Assembly: GCA_037441725.1 (NCBI GenBank)
Contig: JBBIRT010000127.1
Location: 1 to 8,895, forward strand
Direction: 5' to 3'
Origin: JBBIRT01 sp037441725
Lineage (GTDB): Bacteria; Desulfobacterota; BSN033; UBA1163
Length of the DNA stretch: 8,895 nt
Shown here: piece by piece, positions 1-7,050 of the stretch
Layout: every line of letters starts with the position of its first letter
How positions within the stretch are numbered: position 1 is the stretch's first letter
Program-made: the position numbers and the translations under genes
The notes under the pieces: model-generated
What the model was told of the DNA's origin: nothing
The model's database searches: none
The model's input: the letters and a program-made list of their open reading frames with translations, nothing else

Positions 1-116
1 GCCCCCCCAATATATACAGTTTTTTGAGTGGACTGAGAGAATGCCGGAAATATTAGGACTGCCATTAACAGGATCGTGACCAATGAAATCGTAGATATCC
101 ATTTTATCTTACTCAT
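1..116 (-). CDS. Exported substrate-binding protein of the Liv-type ABC transporter, N-terminal fragment
   Basis: Only the first 38 codons are in the window; the gene continues beyond base 1. The ATG at 114-116 is preceded by a strong Shine-Dalgarno sequence. The peptide starts MSKIKWIS, has a hydrophobic core of about 17 residues (roughly 9-25), and shows a likely signal peptidase I site after Ala-Phe-Ser at 25-27. The mature part begins QSTQKTVYIGG. The VYIGG strand resembles the first beta strand of the periplasmic binding proteins that serve branched-chain amino acid (HAAT) transporters. Its place directly after livM supports the role of capturing the ligand in the periplasm for LivHMGF. 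The 135-base gap before it is larger than others in the operon, and a weak TATAAA at 163-168 (minus strand) could give it a promoter of its own. Family assignment rests on position and signal peptide; the ligand is unknown. Confidence 0.65.
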   Translation of the reverse strand, partial: MSKIKWISTISLVTILLMAVLIFPAFSQSTQKTVYIGG

Positions 117-120
117 TTTT

Positions 121-130
121 TCTCCTCCTC
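121..130 (-). promoter_or_regulatory. Strong ribosome binding site of the substrate-binding protein gene
   Basis: The minus strand reads GAGGAGGAGA followed by four A and then ATG. This purine-rich site is the best Shine-Dalgarno match among the transporter genes. It fixes the start of the partial gene at 116 and fits the high expression usually needed for a binding protein. Confidence 0.75.
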
Positions 131-251
131 ATTGACTCCAATAAAGAAATGGAGCTTCTATGTTTATAAATAGGCTTTTAGTTGTCATAACGGCTCAATG
201 CATCTTCCATGGATGAGAATGGAGGTGGGGAACGCTCGGTATATCTATTTT

Positions 252-1304
252 TTAACGCGAGAAAGGCCATCGTTTGAAATATGCCTTAATGAGTTCCCAT
301 CGGTGAACCAAGCCTCTTGGTTCATAAATGACAAAAAGAATAATCACGAGACCCCTAATGAAGAGCCCAAGGGCTGCTCCTGCAGGACCTCCCAAAGCGG
401 GAAAGGCTGCAGATGCTGCTGGACCTGCCAGCGTAACCAAATAATCTAAAAGTTTGAGGGCGATCACTCCAAAGATAACCCCTAAGGTATTGCCCATGCC
501 TCCTGCAATGAGCATCCCCAGATACCATACCGAGTCCAGGAAAGGAAATTGAGCAGGAAATGCATAAGTAACAAAGTGAACGAGTAGGGATCCAGCCACT
601 CCAGCAAAAATACAGCCGATGAAAAAGGCCAAAAGTTTATAACCAAATACATTAATTCCCATCACCTCCGCTGCTAAGTCATTATCCCTAATGGCAATAA
701 AGGCCCTTCCTATCCTGGTCCTAACCAGATTCTTAGCTACGATCGTTGATAGAATGGTAAAAATCATAACCAGGTAAAAATAACTTGTTTTAGATTTCAA
801 TACGATCCCACCTATTCGGGGTCTTGGAACAGGTAGTCCATTGGGACCCCCTGTAATACTGTAAAGCTGGAGTATCACCCAGATGATGATAAATTGTGCA
901 GCCACGGTTGCCATGATTAAATAGAAGCCTTTAATCTTTAACGAAGGTAATCCAAAAATCAATCCCACCAACCCAGCACTTAAGGCTGCACAAGGAAGGG
1001 CGAGGAAGAAGGACCAGCCAAGTTTGGAACAAAGGACCCCTGAGACATACCCTCCCACAGCCATAAAAGCGGCATGGCCCATGGAGATCTGACCACAATA
1101 GCCAGTAAGGATATTGAGACCATGAACGCTAATCATCGTGATTCCAATCACGATGGTGAGAGTGAGCAAGGCATCACTGAGGTAGAACGGAGAAGTAAAA
1201 AGAAGGATGAGAAAGGTAATCAATATCCCCCACTGGGTCTTCGTGCGGAAGATCGCCATATCTTGTGCATAATTCTCCTGAAAGACCCCACAGGGGAAAT
1301 CCAT
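252..1304 (-). CDS. livM: Liv-type ABC transporter permease LivM
   Basis: A 350-residue inner-membrane permease of the branched-chain amino acid (HAAT) ABC family, expected to pair with LivH to form the channel. It is strongly hydrophobic with about nine or ten membrane segments. Family marks seen are the LNILTGYCGQISMGHAAF segment (63-80), the cytoplasmic coupling loop RIGRAFIAIRDNDLAAEVMG (197-216) that contacts the ATPases, and the terminal EPRGL motif (328-332). The ATG at 1304 lies four bases after the livH stop and has GAGAGGG nine bases upstream. A second ATG at 1259 would remove 15 residues, but its GGAG is 15 bases away, so the upstream start is preferred. Residues about 293-314 form an unusual Ala/Gly/Pro-rich stretch before the last membrane segment. 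Stop codon is TAA. The family is clear; the substrate need not be an amino acid. Confidence 0.93.
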   Translation of the reverse strand: MDFPCGVFQENYAQDMAIFRTKTQWGILITFLILLFTSPFYLSDALLTLTIVIGITMISVHGLNILTGYCGQISMGHAAFMAVGGYVSGVLCSKLGWSFFLALPCAALSAGLVGLIFGLPSLKIKGFYLIMATVAAQFIIIWVILQLYSITGGPNGLPVPRPRIGGIVLKSKTSYFYLVMIFTILSTIVAKNLVRTRIGRAFIAIRDNDLAAEVMGINVFGYKLLAFFIGCIFAGVAGSLLVHFVTYAFPAQFPFLDSVWYLGMLIAGGMGNTLGVIFGVIALKLLDYLVTLAGPAASAAFPALGGPAGAALGLFIRGLVIILFVIYEPRGLVHRWELIKAYFKRWPFSR

Positions 1305-1308
1305 CGAC

Positions 1309-2196
1309 TCAAACCCTCTCTATTCGTCTCAACCCAAACAGACCATAGGGTTTAAAAATGAGAACAATGATCATAACAATAAATGGAAAAACAGTAGCTA
1401 CTCCACCTGCCGGAAGCAAAGGATCCAGATATCCTGCTGCAATATTTTCAAGCATTCCTAAGATGATCCCTGCTACTACAGCCCCCTCCACGGAGTCAAT
1501 CCCTCCTAACAGGACCACAGCAAGAGCTTTCAACCCCACATTTTCCATTTGTATGGTTACCCCACCTTGTCCACCTAAAAGAATGCCACCGACCATACCC
1601 ACTATCCATGCAATTGCCCACGAGATGGCATAAACCATGGTTACCTTGATACCGGCAACTTGGACTACTTGTTCATCTTCGGCGGTTGCCCTCATCGCCA
1701 GGCCAATTTTCGTAAATCGAAAGAAAATCATGAGTATGGTGACAGAGATCATTGAGACCATGATTCCAATCAATATCTCAGGAGGGATGGATATCTCACC
1801 CACCTGGAGGTTAATCGTTGGTAACAGTCCGTGGTAAGTGAGATATTGGCTTCCCCAGAAGAAGACTGCAAATGCATCCAATAGAGTTGCCAGACCCATC
1901 GTCACCATGATGATGGCCAAGACAGGTTTTCCTATCATCGGTCGTATAATGAGACGTTCCACGATCAAGCTCATTATAATCGCTACAATCATCGCCAAGA
2001 TTAGACTGATCCAAACTGGCAAGCGAAGCATTCCTAAAAATGTATATCCCAAATAGGCCCCGATCATGACAAACTGCCCCTGGGCAACATTAAATGCTTT
2101 GGAGCATTTAAGGACAATAACAAATCCTAAAGATACCAGGGCATAGATCATACCCTGAGCAAAACCTGTAACCACTAACTGTAGAAAAAAGGCCAT
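1309..2196 (-). CDS. livH: Liv-type ABC transporter permease LivH
   Basis: A 295-residue membrane permease, of normal length for LivH, and the partner of LivM. The N-terminus has the family pattern of a first membrane helix followed by GFVIVLKCSKAFNVAQGQF (24-42). The cytoplasmic coupling loop is at about 165-187 (GLAMRATAEDEQVVQVAGIK), and the C-terminus ends in a helix followed by KPYGLFG (282-288). The ATG overlaps the acyl-CoA synthetase stop by one base (TAATG), and GGGGAG at 2201-2206 sits four bases upstream, so translation is probably coupled to the synthetase. The gene ends in TGA four bases before the livM start, which shows that TGA acts as a normal stop in this organism. Substrate is not deducible. 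Confidence 0.94.
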   Translation of the reverse strand: MAFFLQLVVTGFAQGMIYALVSLGFVIVLKCSKAFNVAQGQFVMIGAYLGYTFLGMLRLPVWISLILAMIVAIIMSLIVERLIIRPMIGKPVLAIIMVTMGLATLLDAFAVFFWGSQYLTYHGLLPTINLQVGEISIPPEILIGIMVSMISVTILMIFFRFTKIGLAMRATAEDEQVVQVAGIKVTMVYAISWAIAWIVGMVGGILLGGQGGVTIQMENVGLKALAVVLLGGIDSVEGAVVAGIILGMLENIAAGYLDPLLPAGGVATVFPFIVMIIVLIFKPYGLFGLRRIERV

Positions 2197-4118
2197 TAAT
2201 CTCCCCGGATGGTCTTAATTTTGATTGTAGTATTCAATGATTTTGTTATTCCCTTTTTAAGGCTAACCCCCACCTCGAACGACATTTCAGTTCGATCACT
2301 GTAAATGGTAAGAATAAGGTCTCTATAATAATCCTCTAAGAAGGATCTCCTCAGCTTTCGATTTCTGGTCAGCTCACTTTCTTCTGGAGTAAACTCCTTA
2401 GGCATGATGACAAATTTCTTTATTCTAACGTCTAAAGGTAAATCTTGATTGACCCTATCGATATAGTTTTCTATCAATTGATAAACCTCTAACTTTTGGG
2501 AAAGTTCTGCAAAAGTCCGATAAATCAACCCCCTCTGCCCTGCCCATCGACTAACGCTATCATAGTGAATGGTAATAATTGCGGTTGGATAAGCCCTTTC
2601 TGGACCAGCCAACACCCAGGCATCTTTGATATAAGGGGAGGACCTTAATCGACTTTCAATTAACTGTGGAGCTAATTGTCCACCCCCGTCCAAATCGACA
2701 ACATCCTTCAATCGATCTTTAAAAACGAGATGCCCATCTTCTCTGATAAAAACACTATCACCAGTATAAAACCACACATCTTTAAGAACTTCAGCAGTCT
2801 TATCAGGCTCTTTATAATAACCCATGAAAACACCGGAATGACGATAAATAAGTTCACCCATCTCGGTGATTTGTATTTCTGCACTATTAAGGACAGGACC
2901 TATCGTATCCATCTGGATATCTTCATTCCTGGCACATGTTAAAACCCCACCCTCTGTGGTTCCATAAAGACTCTTTAAGGGTAAATTGAGTGCATGGTAA
3001 AATTTAAAAACCTCAGGACTGAGCATGGCCCCAATGTTATAACAAATTCTTGCTTTGGATAAGCCAAGTTTATCCTTTATGGATCTAAAAAGAATCAAAT
3101 GAGCCAAAGCGTAAAGCATCTTAAGCTTTAGGCTTGACTTTTTTCTCATCTGTTTCAATTCAGCCATTTTGTAACCCATGGGCATGAGTAGACGGGAAGT
3201 CAATCTCTTGATAGGATCAGCTTCTAAAATCTTTGCTTGGACTTCACTGGCCTGATTTTCCCACAATCGAGCCCCATAGAATACAATATTGGGCCCTATC
3301 TCCCTCGTATCCTGTTGTTGGGTTTCAGGTTTCTCATAGAAGTTCAGGATGGCACCTGAAAGGAGATGACAGCCAATTGCAATCCATTGTTCAGTGATCC
3401 AGACAGGAGGCAGAGATGGAACCACATTATCCTTTTCATTCCAAGGATCACGTTCTAATAGGAACTCAGCACTGACCTTTATTGTCCTGTAGGTATGGAC
3501 CGCTCCTTTTGGAAAAGGCCCTGTGGTTCCAGAAGTATATACAATTGCACAGACATCATCCGCTCGACCCTTTTCTACTATCTGTTCAAATGCCCCTGGA
3601 TGTTTCCGTTCATATTCTTCCCCTATTTGCAATACTTCTTTGAACCCAATTAAAATAGGATGATCATAATGAATCAATCCCTTATAATTCCAATAAATCA
3701 CTTTTTTAAGTGCAGGCAGTTCCTCCCTGATTTGAAGGAGTTTATCTACCTGTTCCTGGTCTTCAACGATTGCAAAATTAGCCTCTGAGTGATTGGCTAT
3801 GAATTTTATCTCTGCCGGCGTGAGTTCCGAATACATTCCAACTGGAACACCCTGATTCGATTGAATGGCTAACTCAGAAAAATACCACTGCGGGGCATTG
3901 TCTCCAATAATCATCACCTTATTTCCTGGCTCAAGGCCAAGGGAGAGTAACCCGAGGGCTAACTGCTTGACATTGAGGTAGTAATCTCTCCACGTATAAG
4001 GCCGCCAAATGCCATTCACCTTATATCGCATAGCTACATGACGGCCACCATACTTTTCATTATTATATTGAAGGATTTGGGGCCAAGTCTCCCCTTTTTC
4101 TTTAAAGATCTGCTTCAT
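2196..4118 (-). CDS. AMP-forming acyl-CoA synthetase, long-chain type, within the liv operon
   Basis: A 640-residue cytoplasmic adenylate-forming ligase expected to convert a carboxylic acid, ATP and CoA into acyl-CoA, AMP and pyrophosphate. Motifs in order: the ATP-binding A3 loop YTSGTTGPFPKG (194-205), which has one more residue than the usual GTTGxPKG; A5 YGTTEGG (385-391); A7 YTGD (451-454); A8 with Arg469 in KDRLKD (467-472); and A10 TRNRKLRR (584-591) with Lys588 as the probable adenylation lysine. The overall pattern fits the long-chain fatty acyl-CoA synthetase branch. About 45 residues follow A10, ending in a beta-like, basic stretch. The start is limited by an in-frame TGA two codons upstream; the Shine-Dalgarno is weak. 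The gene is 29 bases after livF and overlaps livH by one base. The acid could be fatty, branched or aromatic; the sequence does not say which. Confidence 0.9.
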   Translation of the reverse strand: MKQIFKEKGETWPQILQYNNEKYGGRHVAMRYKVNGIWRPYTWRDYYLNVKQLALGLLSLGLEPGNKVMIIGDNAPQWYFSELAIQSNQGVPVGMYSELTPAEIKFIANHSEANFAIVEDQEQVDKLLQIREELPALKKVIYWNYKGLIHYDHPILIGFKEVLQIGEEYERKHPGAFEQIVEKGRADDVCAIVYTSGTTGPFPKGAVHTYRTIKVSAEFLLERDPWNEKDNVVPSLPPVWITEQWIAIGCHLLSGAILNFYEKPETQQQDTREIGPNIVFYGARLWENQASEVQAKILEADPIKRLTSRLLMPMGYKMAELKQMRKKSSLKLKMLYALAHLILFRSIKDKLGLSKARICYNIGAMLSPEVFKFYHALNLPLKSLYGTTEGGVLTCARNEDIQMDTIGPVLNSAEIQITEMGELIYRHSGVFMGYYKEPDKTAEVLKDVWFYTGDSVFIREDGHLVFKDRLKDVVDLDGGGQLAPQLIESRLRSSPYIKDAWVLAGPERAYPTAIITIHYDSVSRWAGQRGLIYRTFAELSQKLEVYQLIENYIDRVNQDLPLDVRIKKFVIMPKEFTPEESELTRNRKLRRSFLEDYYRDLILTIYSDRTEMSFEVGVSLKKGITKSLNTTIKIKTIRGD

Positions 4119-4147
4119 TGATCAATCGTTATCACCGGAGGATTCTT

Positions 4148-4942
4148 TTAAGTCAACCATCTTTTCTTTCGGCGGTAATGTTTGACTTCCCGATAGCTCT
4201 TCTCAGAGCCAACAGAGGATAACCCCATGTAGAATTCTTTGATCTCTTCATTATCCCTTAACATCTCCGATGGCCCATTTAAAACGATCCGCCCATCCTC
4301 CATGACATAACCATAATCAGCAATATGAAGGGCGGCTCTTGCATTTTGTTCCACCAAGAGGATCGCTACCTTTTGTTCATCATTGATCCTTTTTATGATT
4401 TCATAGATTTCCTGCATCATCAGAGGAGCAAGCCCGAGTGAAGGTTCATCAAGGAGCATTAGTTTGGGCCTGGCCATGAGAGCCCTGCCAATCACTAACA
4501 TCTGCTGCTCCCCCCCTGACAGATAACCACTCGTGCGATTGTAGAAGCTTTTAATCTTTGGAAAGTAATGAAAAACCATTTCGAGATCCTTTTTGATTTG
4601 GTCATGATCTCTACGACGAAGGGCAAAGATCATCAAGTTTTCTTGAACGGTAAGGTGGGCAAGAACCCTCCTCCCTTCCATAACCTGGCTCATGCCTAAT
4701 GCAGCAATCTCCTGAGGGGTGAGACGATCTATCCTGATCCCATCAAAATAGATATTACCCTCAACGATCTCTCCCTCTTCTGTCCTGAGAAGTCCAGATA
4801 TGGCCTTAATGGTCGTCGTCTTACCTGCCCCGTTCGCTCCAAGGAGGGTAACGATCTTTCCATCATCCACTTCAAGGGATACCCCTCGAAGCACTTGAAT
4901 GATACTTGCATAGACTACTTCGATATGATTCACTTGGAGCAT
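4148..4942 (-). CDS. livF: Liv-type ABC transporter ATP-binding protein LivF
   Basis: A 264-residue cytoplasmic ATPase that powers the LivHM permease together with LivG. Seen in order: Walker A GANGAGKT (35-42), Q-loop Gln86, signature LSGGE (141-145), Walker B LMLLDE (161-166), and VEQN (197-200), where Gln replaces the H-loop histidine as is usual in LivF. The protein is about 25 residues longer than a typical LivF: after FYMGL (237-241) comes a charged tail rich in Lys and Arg that ends RRKKRWLT. From memory, related tails occur in LivF proteins encoded next to acyl-CoA synthetases. The ATG at 4942 follows the livG stop by 39 bases; AAAGAGG lies 11 bases upstream, slightly far. An in-frame TGA upstream excludes a much longer form. 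All catalytic parts are present. Confidence 0.94.
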   Translation of the reverse strand: MLQVNHIEVVYASIIQVLRGVSLEVDDGKIVTLLGANGAGKTTTIKAISGLLRTEEGEIVEGNIYFDGIRIDRLTPQEIAALGMSQVMEGRRVLAHLTVQENLMIFALRRRDHDQIKKDLEMVFHYFPKIKSFYNRTSGYLSGGEQQMLVIGRALMARPKLMLLDEPSLGLAPLMMQEIYEIIKRINDEQKVAILLVEQNARAALHIADYGYVMEDGRIVLNGPSEMLRDNEEIKEFYMGLSSVGSEKSYREVKHYRRKKRWLT

Positions 4943-4981
4943 CCTATCTAATGCCTCTTTCCCCTTTCATTTCTACAAACC

Positions 4982-5800
4982 TTAAATCTCCTGTCCTAAG
5001 TAAGCCTTTATCACGACTGGATTGCTTTTAATTTCAGCTGGAGTCCCTTCAGCAATCTTTCGTCCAAAATCGAAAACGATAATCCGATCAGCGATATCCA
5101 TTACCACCCTCATATCATGTTCAACCAGGATAATAGATTTTACCCCATCTCTTAGAACTGGAATGTCAGGATAGGTTGCTCCCTGACCTTCGAATATGTC
5201 AATGATAAAACGTGTAATATCCTCCTTCTCTTCCAGGTTCATCCCAGCCATAGGTTCGTCAAGGAGTAAAACCTTTGGCTCTAAAGCTAAGGCCCTTCCT
5301 AACTCCACCCTCTTCCTCATCCCATAGGGAAGAACAGAAACCACCTTCTTTCTGATATGCTCCATTTCCAAAAAGTTGATAATCTCCTCGACTATTTGAC
5401 GATGTCTTATCTCTTCACGACGGGCCCAACCCAAATAGAGAGCACAGCTAATCCAGCCATGCTTCATCAACATGTGCCGTGCTGCCATCAGATTATCTAA
5501 AGTGGTTAGTCCTGTATAGAGCTCAATGTTCTGAAAGGTTCTGGCGATTCCGAGTTTTGCTAACTGATAAGGAGGTAAGCGGGTGACTCTTTGGCCATTA
5601 AAATAAATTTCACCTCTTTGGGGTCGGTAAAAACCATTCAGGCAGTTGAGGAGGGCGGTCTTGCCAGCACCATTGGGTCCAATAATCGCAAGAATTTCGT
5701 TTTCCCTGATATCCAGGCTTACCTCATCCAAAGCCTTTACACCACCAAAGCTAAGGCTAAGGTTTTCAACTCTTATCTTAACGGGCTTCTGACTCCCCAT
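4982..5800 (-). CDS. livG: Liv-type ABC transporter ATP-binding protein LivG
   Basis: A 272-residue ATPase subunit, first gene of the transporter operon. Walker A is GPNGAGKT (41-48), followed by Ala where Thr or Ser is common; the Q-loop is RTFQN (87-91); the signature is the relaxed LPYGM (157-161), as is common in LivG; Walker B is VLLLDE (177-182); and the H-loop is LVEHD (225-229) with His228. A short insert, roughly 205-221, lies between the D-loop and H-loop regions. In-frame TAA TAA codons just upstream limit the start to the ATG at 5800 or later. No Shine-Dalgarno sequence precedes it; the 5' flank is AT-rich and contains an extended -10 promoter 14 bases away, so the transcript may be nearly leaderless. 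Family assignment is firm. Confidence 0.93.
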   Translation of the reverse strand: MGSQKPVKIRVENLSLSFGGVKALDEVSLDIRENEILAIIGPNGAGKTALLNCLNGFYRPQRGEIYFNGQRVTRLPPYQLAKLGIARTFQNIELYTGLTTLDNLMAARHMLMKHGWISCALYLGWARREEIRHRQIVEEIINFLEMEHIRKKVVSVLPYGMRKRVELGRALALEPKVLLLDEPMAGMNLEEKEDITRFIIDIFEGQGATYPDIPVLRDGVKSIILVEHDMRVVMDIADRIIVFDFGRKIAEGTPAEIKSNPVVIKAYLGQEI

Positions 5801-5814
5801 ACTGATTATTTTTT

Positions 5815-5823
5815 ATTATAACA
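5815..5823 (-). promoter_or_regulatory. Candidate extended -10 promoter for the liv/acyl-CoA synthetase operon
   Basis: The minus strand reads TGTTATAAT, an exact TGnTATAAT extended -10 element, in the gap before livG. No good -35 hexamer is seen at 16-18 bases, but extended -10 promoters need less of one. The hexamer ends 14 bases before the livG ATG, so transcription would start about 6-9 bases before the start codon. Placement at the head of the operon supports it, but AT-rich sequence can produce such matches by chance. Confidence 0.45.
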
Positions 5824-5824
5824 A

Positions 5825-5840
5825 TGTAAGAATTCGTTCA
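5825..5840. promoter_or_regulatory. Imperfect dyad beside the livG promoter, possible operator
   Basis: The plus strand reads TGTAAGAATTCGTTCA, with 12 of 16 positions matching its own reverse complement (TGnAnGAATTCnTnCA), centred on GAATTC. It lies directly upstream of the extended -10 element, in the spacer where a dimeric repressor would block RNA polymerase. Its half-site TGAACGA resembles the TGAATGA half-site recalled for Bacillus FadR, a TetR-family acyl-CoA sensor, but the spacing differs. No regulator gene is visible in the window. Functional assignment is speculative. Confidence 0.25.
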
Positions 5841-5986
5841 CTTTAAAAACCATAATAATATGTTATTGTGAGCCTAAAAGGTGGGGCAATCTCGCTTTTA
5901 AGTTACACCGCCACAATCACTCCTTTCAATGATTTGGAGGGGGTGAAGTAAAATCTTTTTAAATTTATCGCATGTTAAGAAACAAT

Positions 5987-7027
5987 TTACCACACAATAG
6001 TCACCCCATATTTTTTAAAGGTTGATTTCATATCTTCAATCAGCTTTCGTGCAGGTAAGCCTTTGGCCTCCCTCTTGCTAATCCAATCTTCAGCGATAGG
6101 TTTAAATATCTTGGAGATCTCCAGCCAATCTGCCTCAGGAACAGGATAGGCTTCCCTGCCTTCCATGGCCAGAAAGTCCTGTTTCCCTTTCCTATCCCAT
6201 TCATCATGCTTGGCAGCCTCAATCTCTCTATATTTTTGGGCAAGTTCATCGATAGTGGTGCGAATCTCTTCGGGGAACTTTTCGTAAACCGATCTATTGA
6301 TCGCATAGGCAAAGCTACTATAAGTGAGGTTAAACTCCATTGAATATTTGGTTACCTCCCTTATCTTAAAAACATTCATGGCTGAATAACCAATAAATGC
6401 CCCATCAAGAATTCCCTTCTCTAAGGCTGAATAGATATCGGGTACTGCCATTGAAACCGGGACTACCCCCAATTTAGGTGCAACAGCAAGCCAAAATTCT
6501 CCACTGGTTCTTGCCTTTTTCCCTTTTAATCATTCTAAATTTGCAACCCTATTTTTTGCCCAAAGTAATTGGATCGGGGTGATACTACTCACCCAGAGGA
6601 GTTTCGTCTGTCCCATTTCTTTATCGAAATAACCTTTTTTGATCAGTTCATTGTAAGCTTTGGTGAGCGGGACTGTGGTCACGACTTTGTGAGGAAGCTC
6701 TACCATAAGGGAAAGCATTGGGAAACGACCAGGTGTATAGGCAGGGATAAATCCACCGATATCTGCTACCCCCGTTGCGACTAAATCAAATTGTTCGGCT
6801 GCAGGCCCCAAGGAAGCTGCCAATGCAGGTTCTGCCTTGACTCGTCCTCCAGTCCTCTCCTCCAATTCTTTACAAAACTCTATGACTGTCGAACCCCCCA
6901 CTCCTGAGGGCGGCTCCCAATGGGTAAAAATTAATTTAAAAGGTTTTTCTGTTGCTGCTGGAACATTGCCATTCGCCACCAACAACATCAGACATATAAC
7001 TGAAGCTACCCAAATCCATGTTCTCAT
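5987..7027 (-). pseudogene. dctP: TRAP transporter solute-binding protein (DctP family) interrupted by an in-frame TGA
   Basis: The frame spans 346 codons plus a TAA stop, normal for a DctP-type periplasmic binding protein, but codon 166 (6530-6532) is TGA. Both halves are in the same frame with no frameshift. The N-terminal half has a signal peptide (MRTWIWVASVICLMLL..., likely cleaved near VPAA at 22-25) and the mature start FKLIFTHWEPPSG. The C-terminal half carries the usual KGKKxRTSG segment with the probable carboxylate-binding Arg173, then VPVSMAVPDIYSALEKGILDG. The break is just before Arg173, so the first product alone would lack that arginine and the second lobe. The ATG has AGGGAGG eight bases upstream and lies 23 bases after the alcohol dehydrogenase stop, suggesting one transcript. 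No DctQ or DctM gene is visible. It could be a recent pseudogene, an assembly error or, unlikely, a recoded gene. Confidence 0.8.
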
Positions 7028-7050
7028 GACCCATCCCTCCCTTTGAACAT

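Noticed and set aside
135..153. CTCCA/TGGAG hairpin before the substrate-binding protein gene as a terminator or attenuator
   Set aside because: The stem is five base pairs with a nine-base loop and no following T-run on the transcribed strand.
198..449. Plus-strand open frames here and at 1074-1355, 2676-2942 and 5591-5821
   Set aside because: They lie largely or entirely opposite well-supported minus-strand genes, have no recognisable domains and no convincing ribosome binding sites.
1309..1311. Alternative genetic code in which TGA is sense, to explain the DctP break
   Set aside because: TGA ends livH four bases before the livM start, and also ends the AOR gene at a natural C-terminus.
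5507..5800. LivG as defective because of LPYGM in place of LSGGQ and GKTA in Walker A
   Set aside because: Relaxed signatures are usual in LivG, the key Lys and Thr of Walker A are kept, and Walker B and the H-loop are intact.
5880..5986. Transcription terminator after the TRAP gene, or a tiny GTG-started ORF after AAAGGAG near 5925
   Set aside because: Only short, weak inverted repeats such as TAAAAG/CTTTTA with a 14-base loop are present, with no U-run behind a GC-rich stem; the tiny ORF stops after three codons.
5987..7027. Two separate short genes (6530-7027 and 5987-6472) instead of one interrupted gene
   Set aside because: Both pieces lie in the same frame and together make one normal-length DctP protein. 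The second piece would need a TTG start with no signal peptide.
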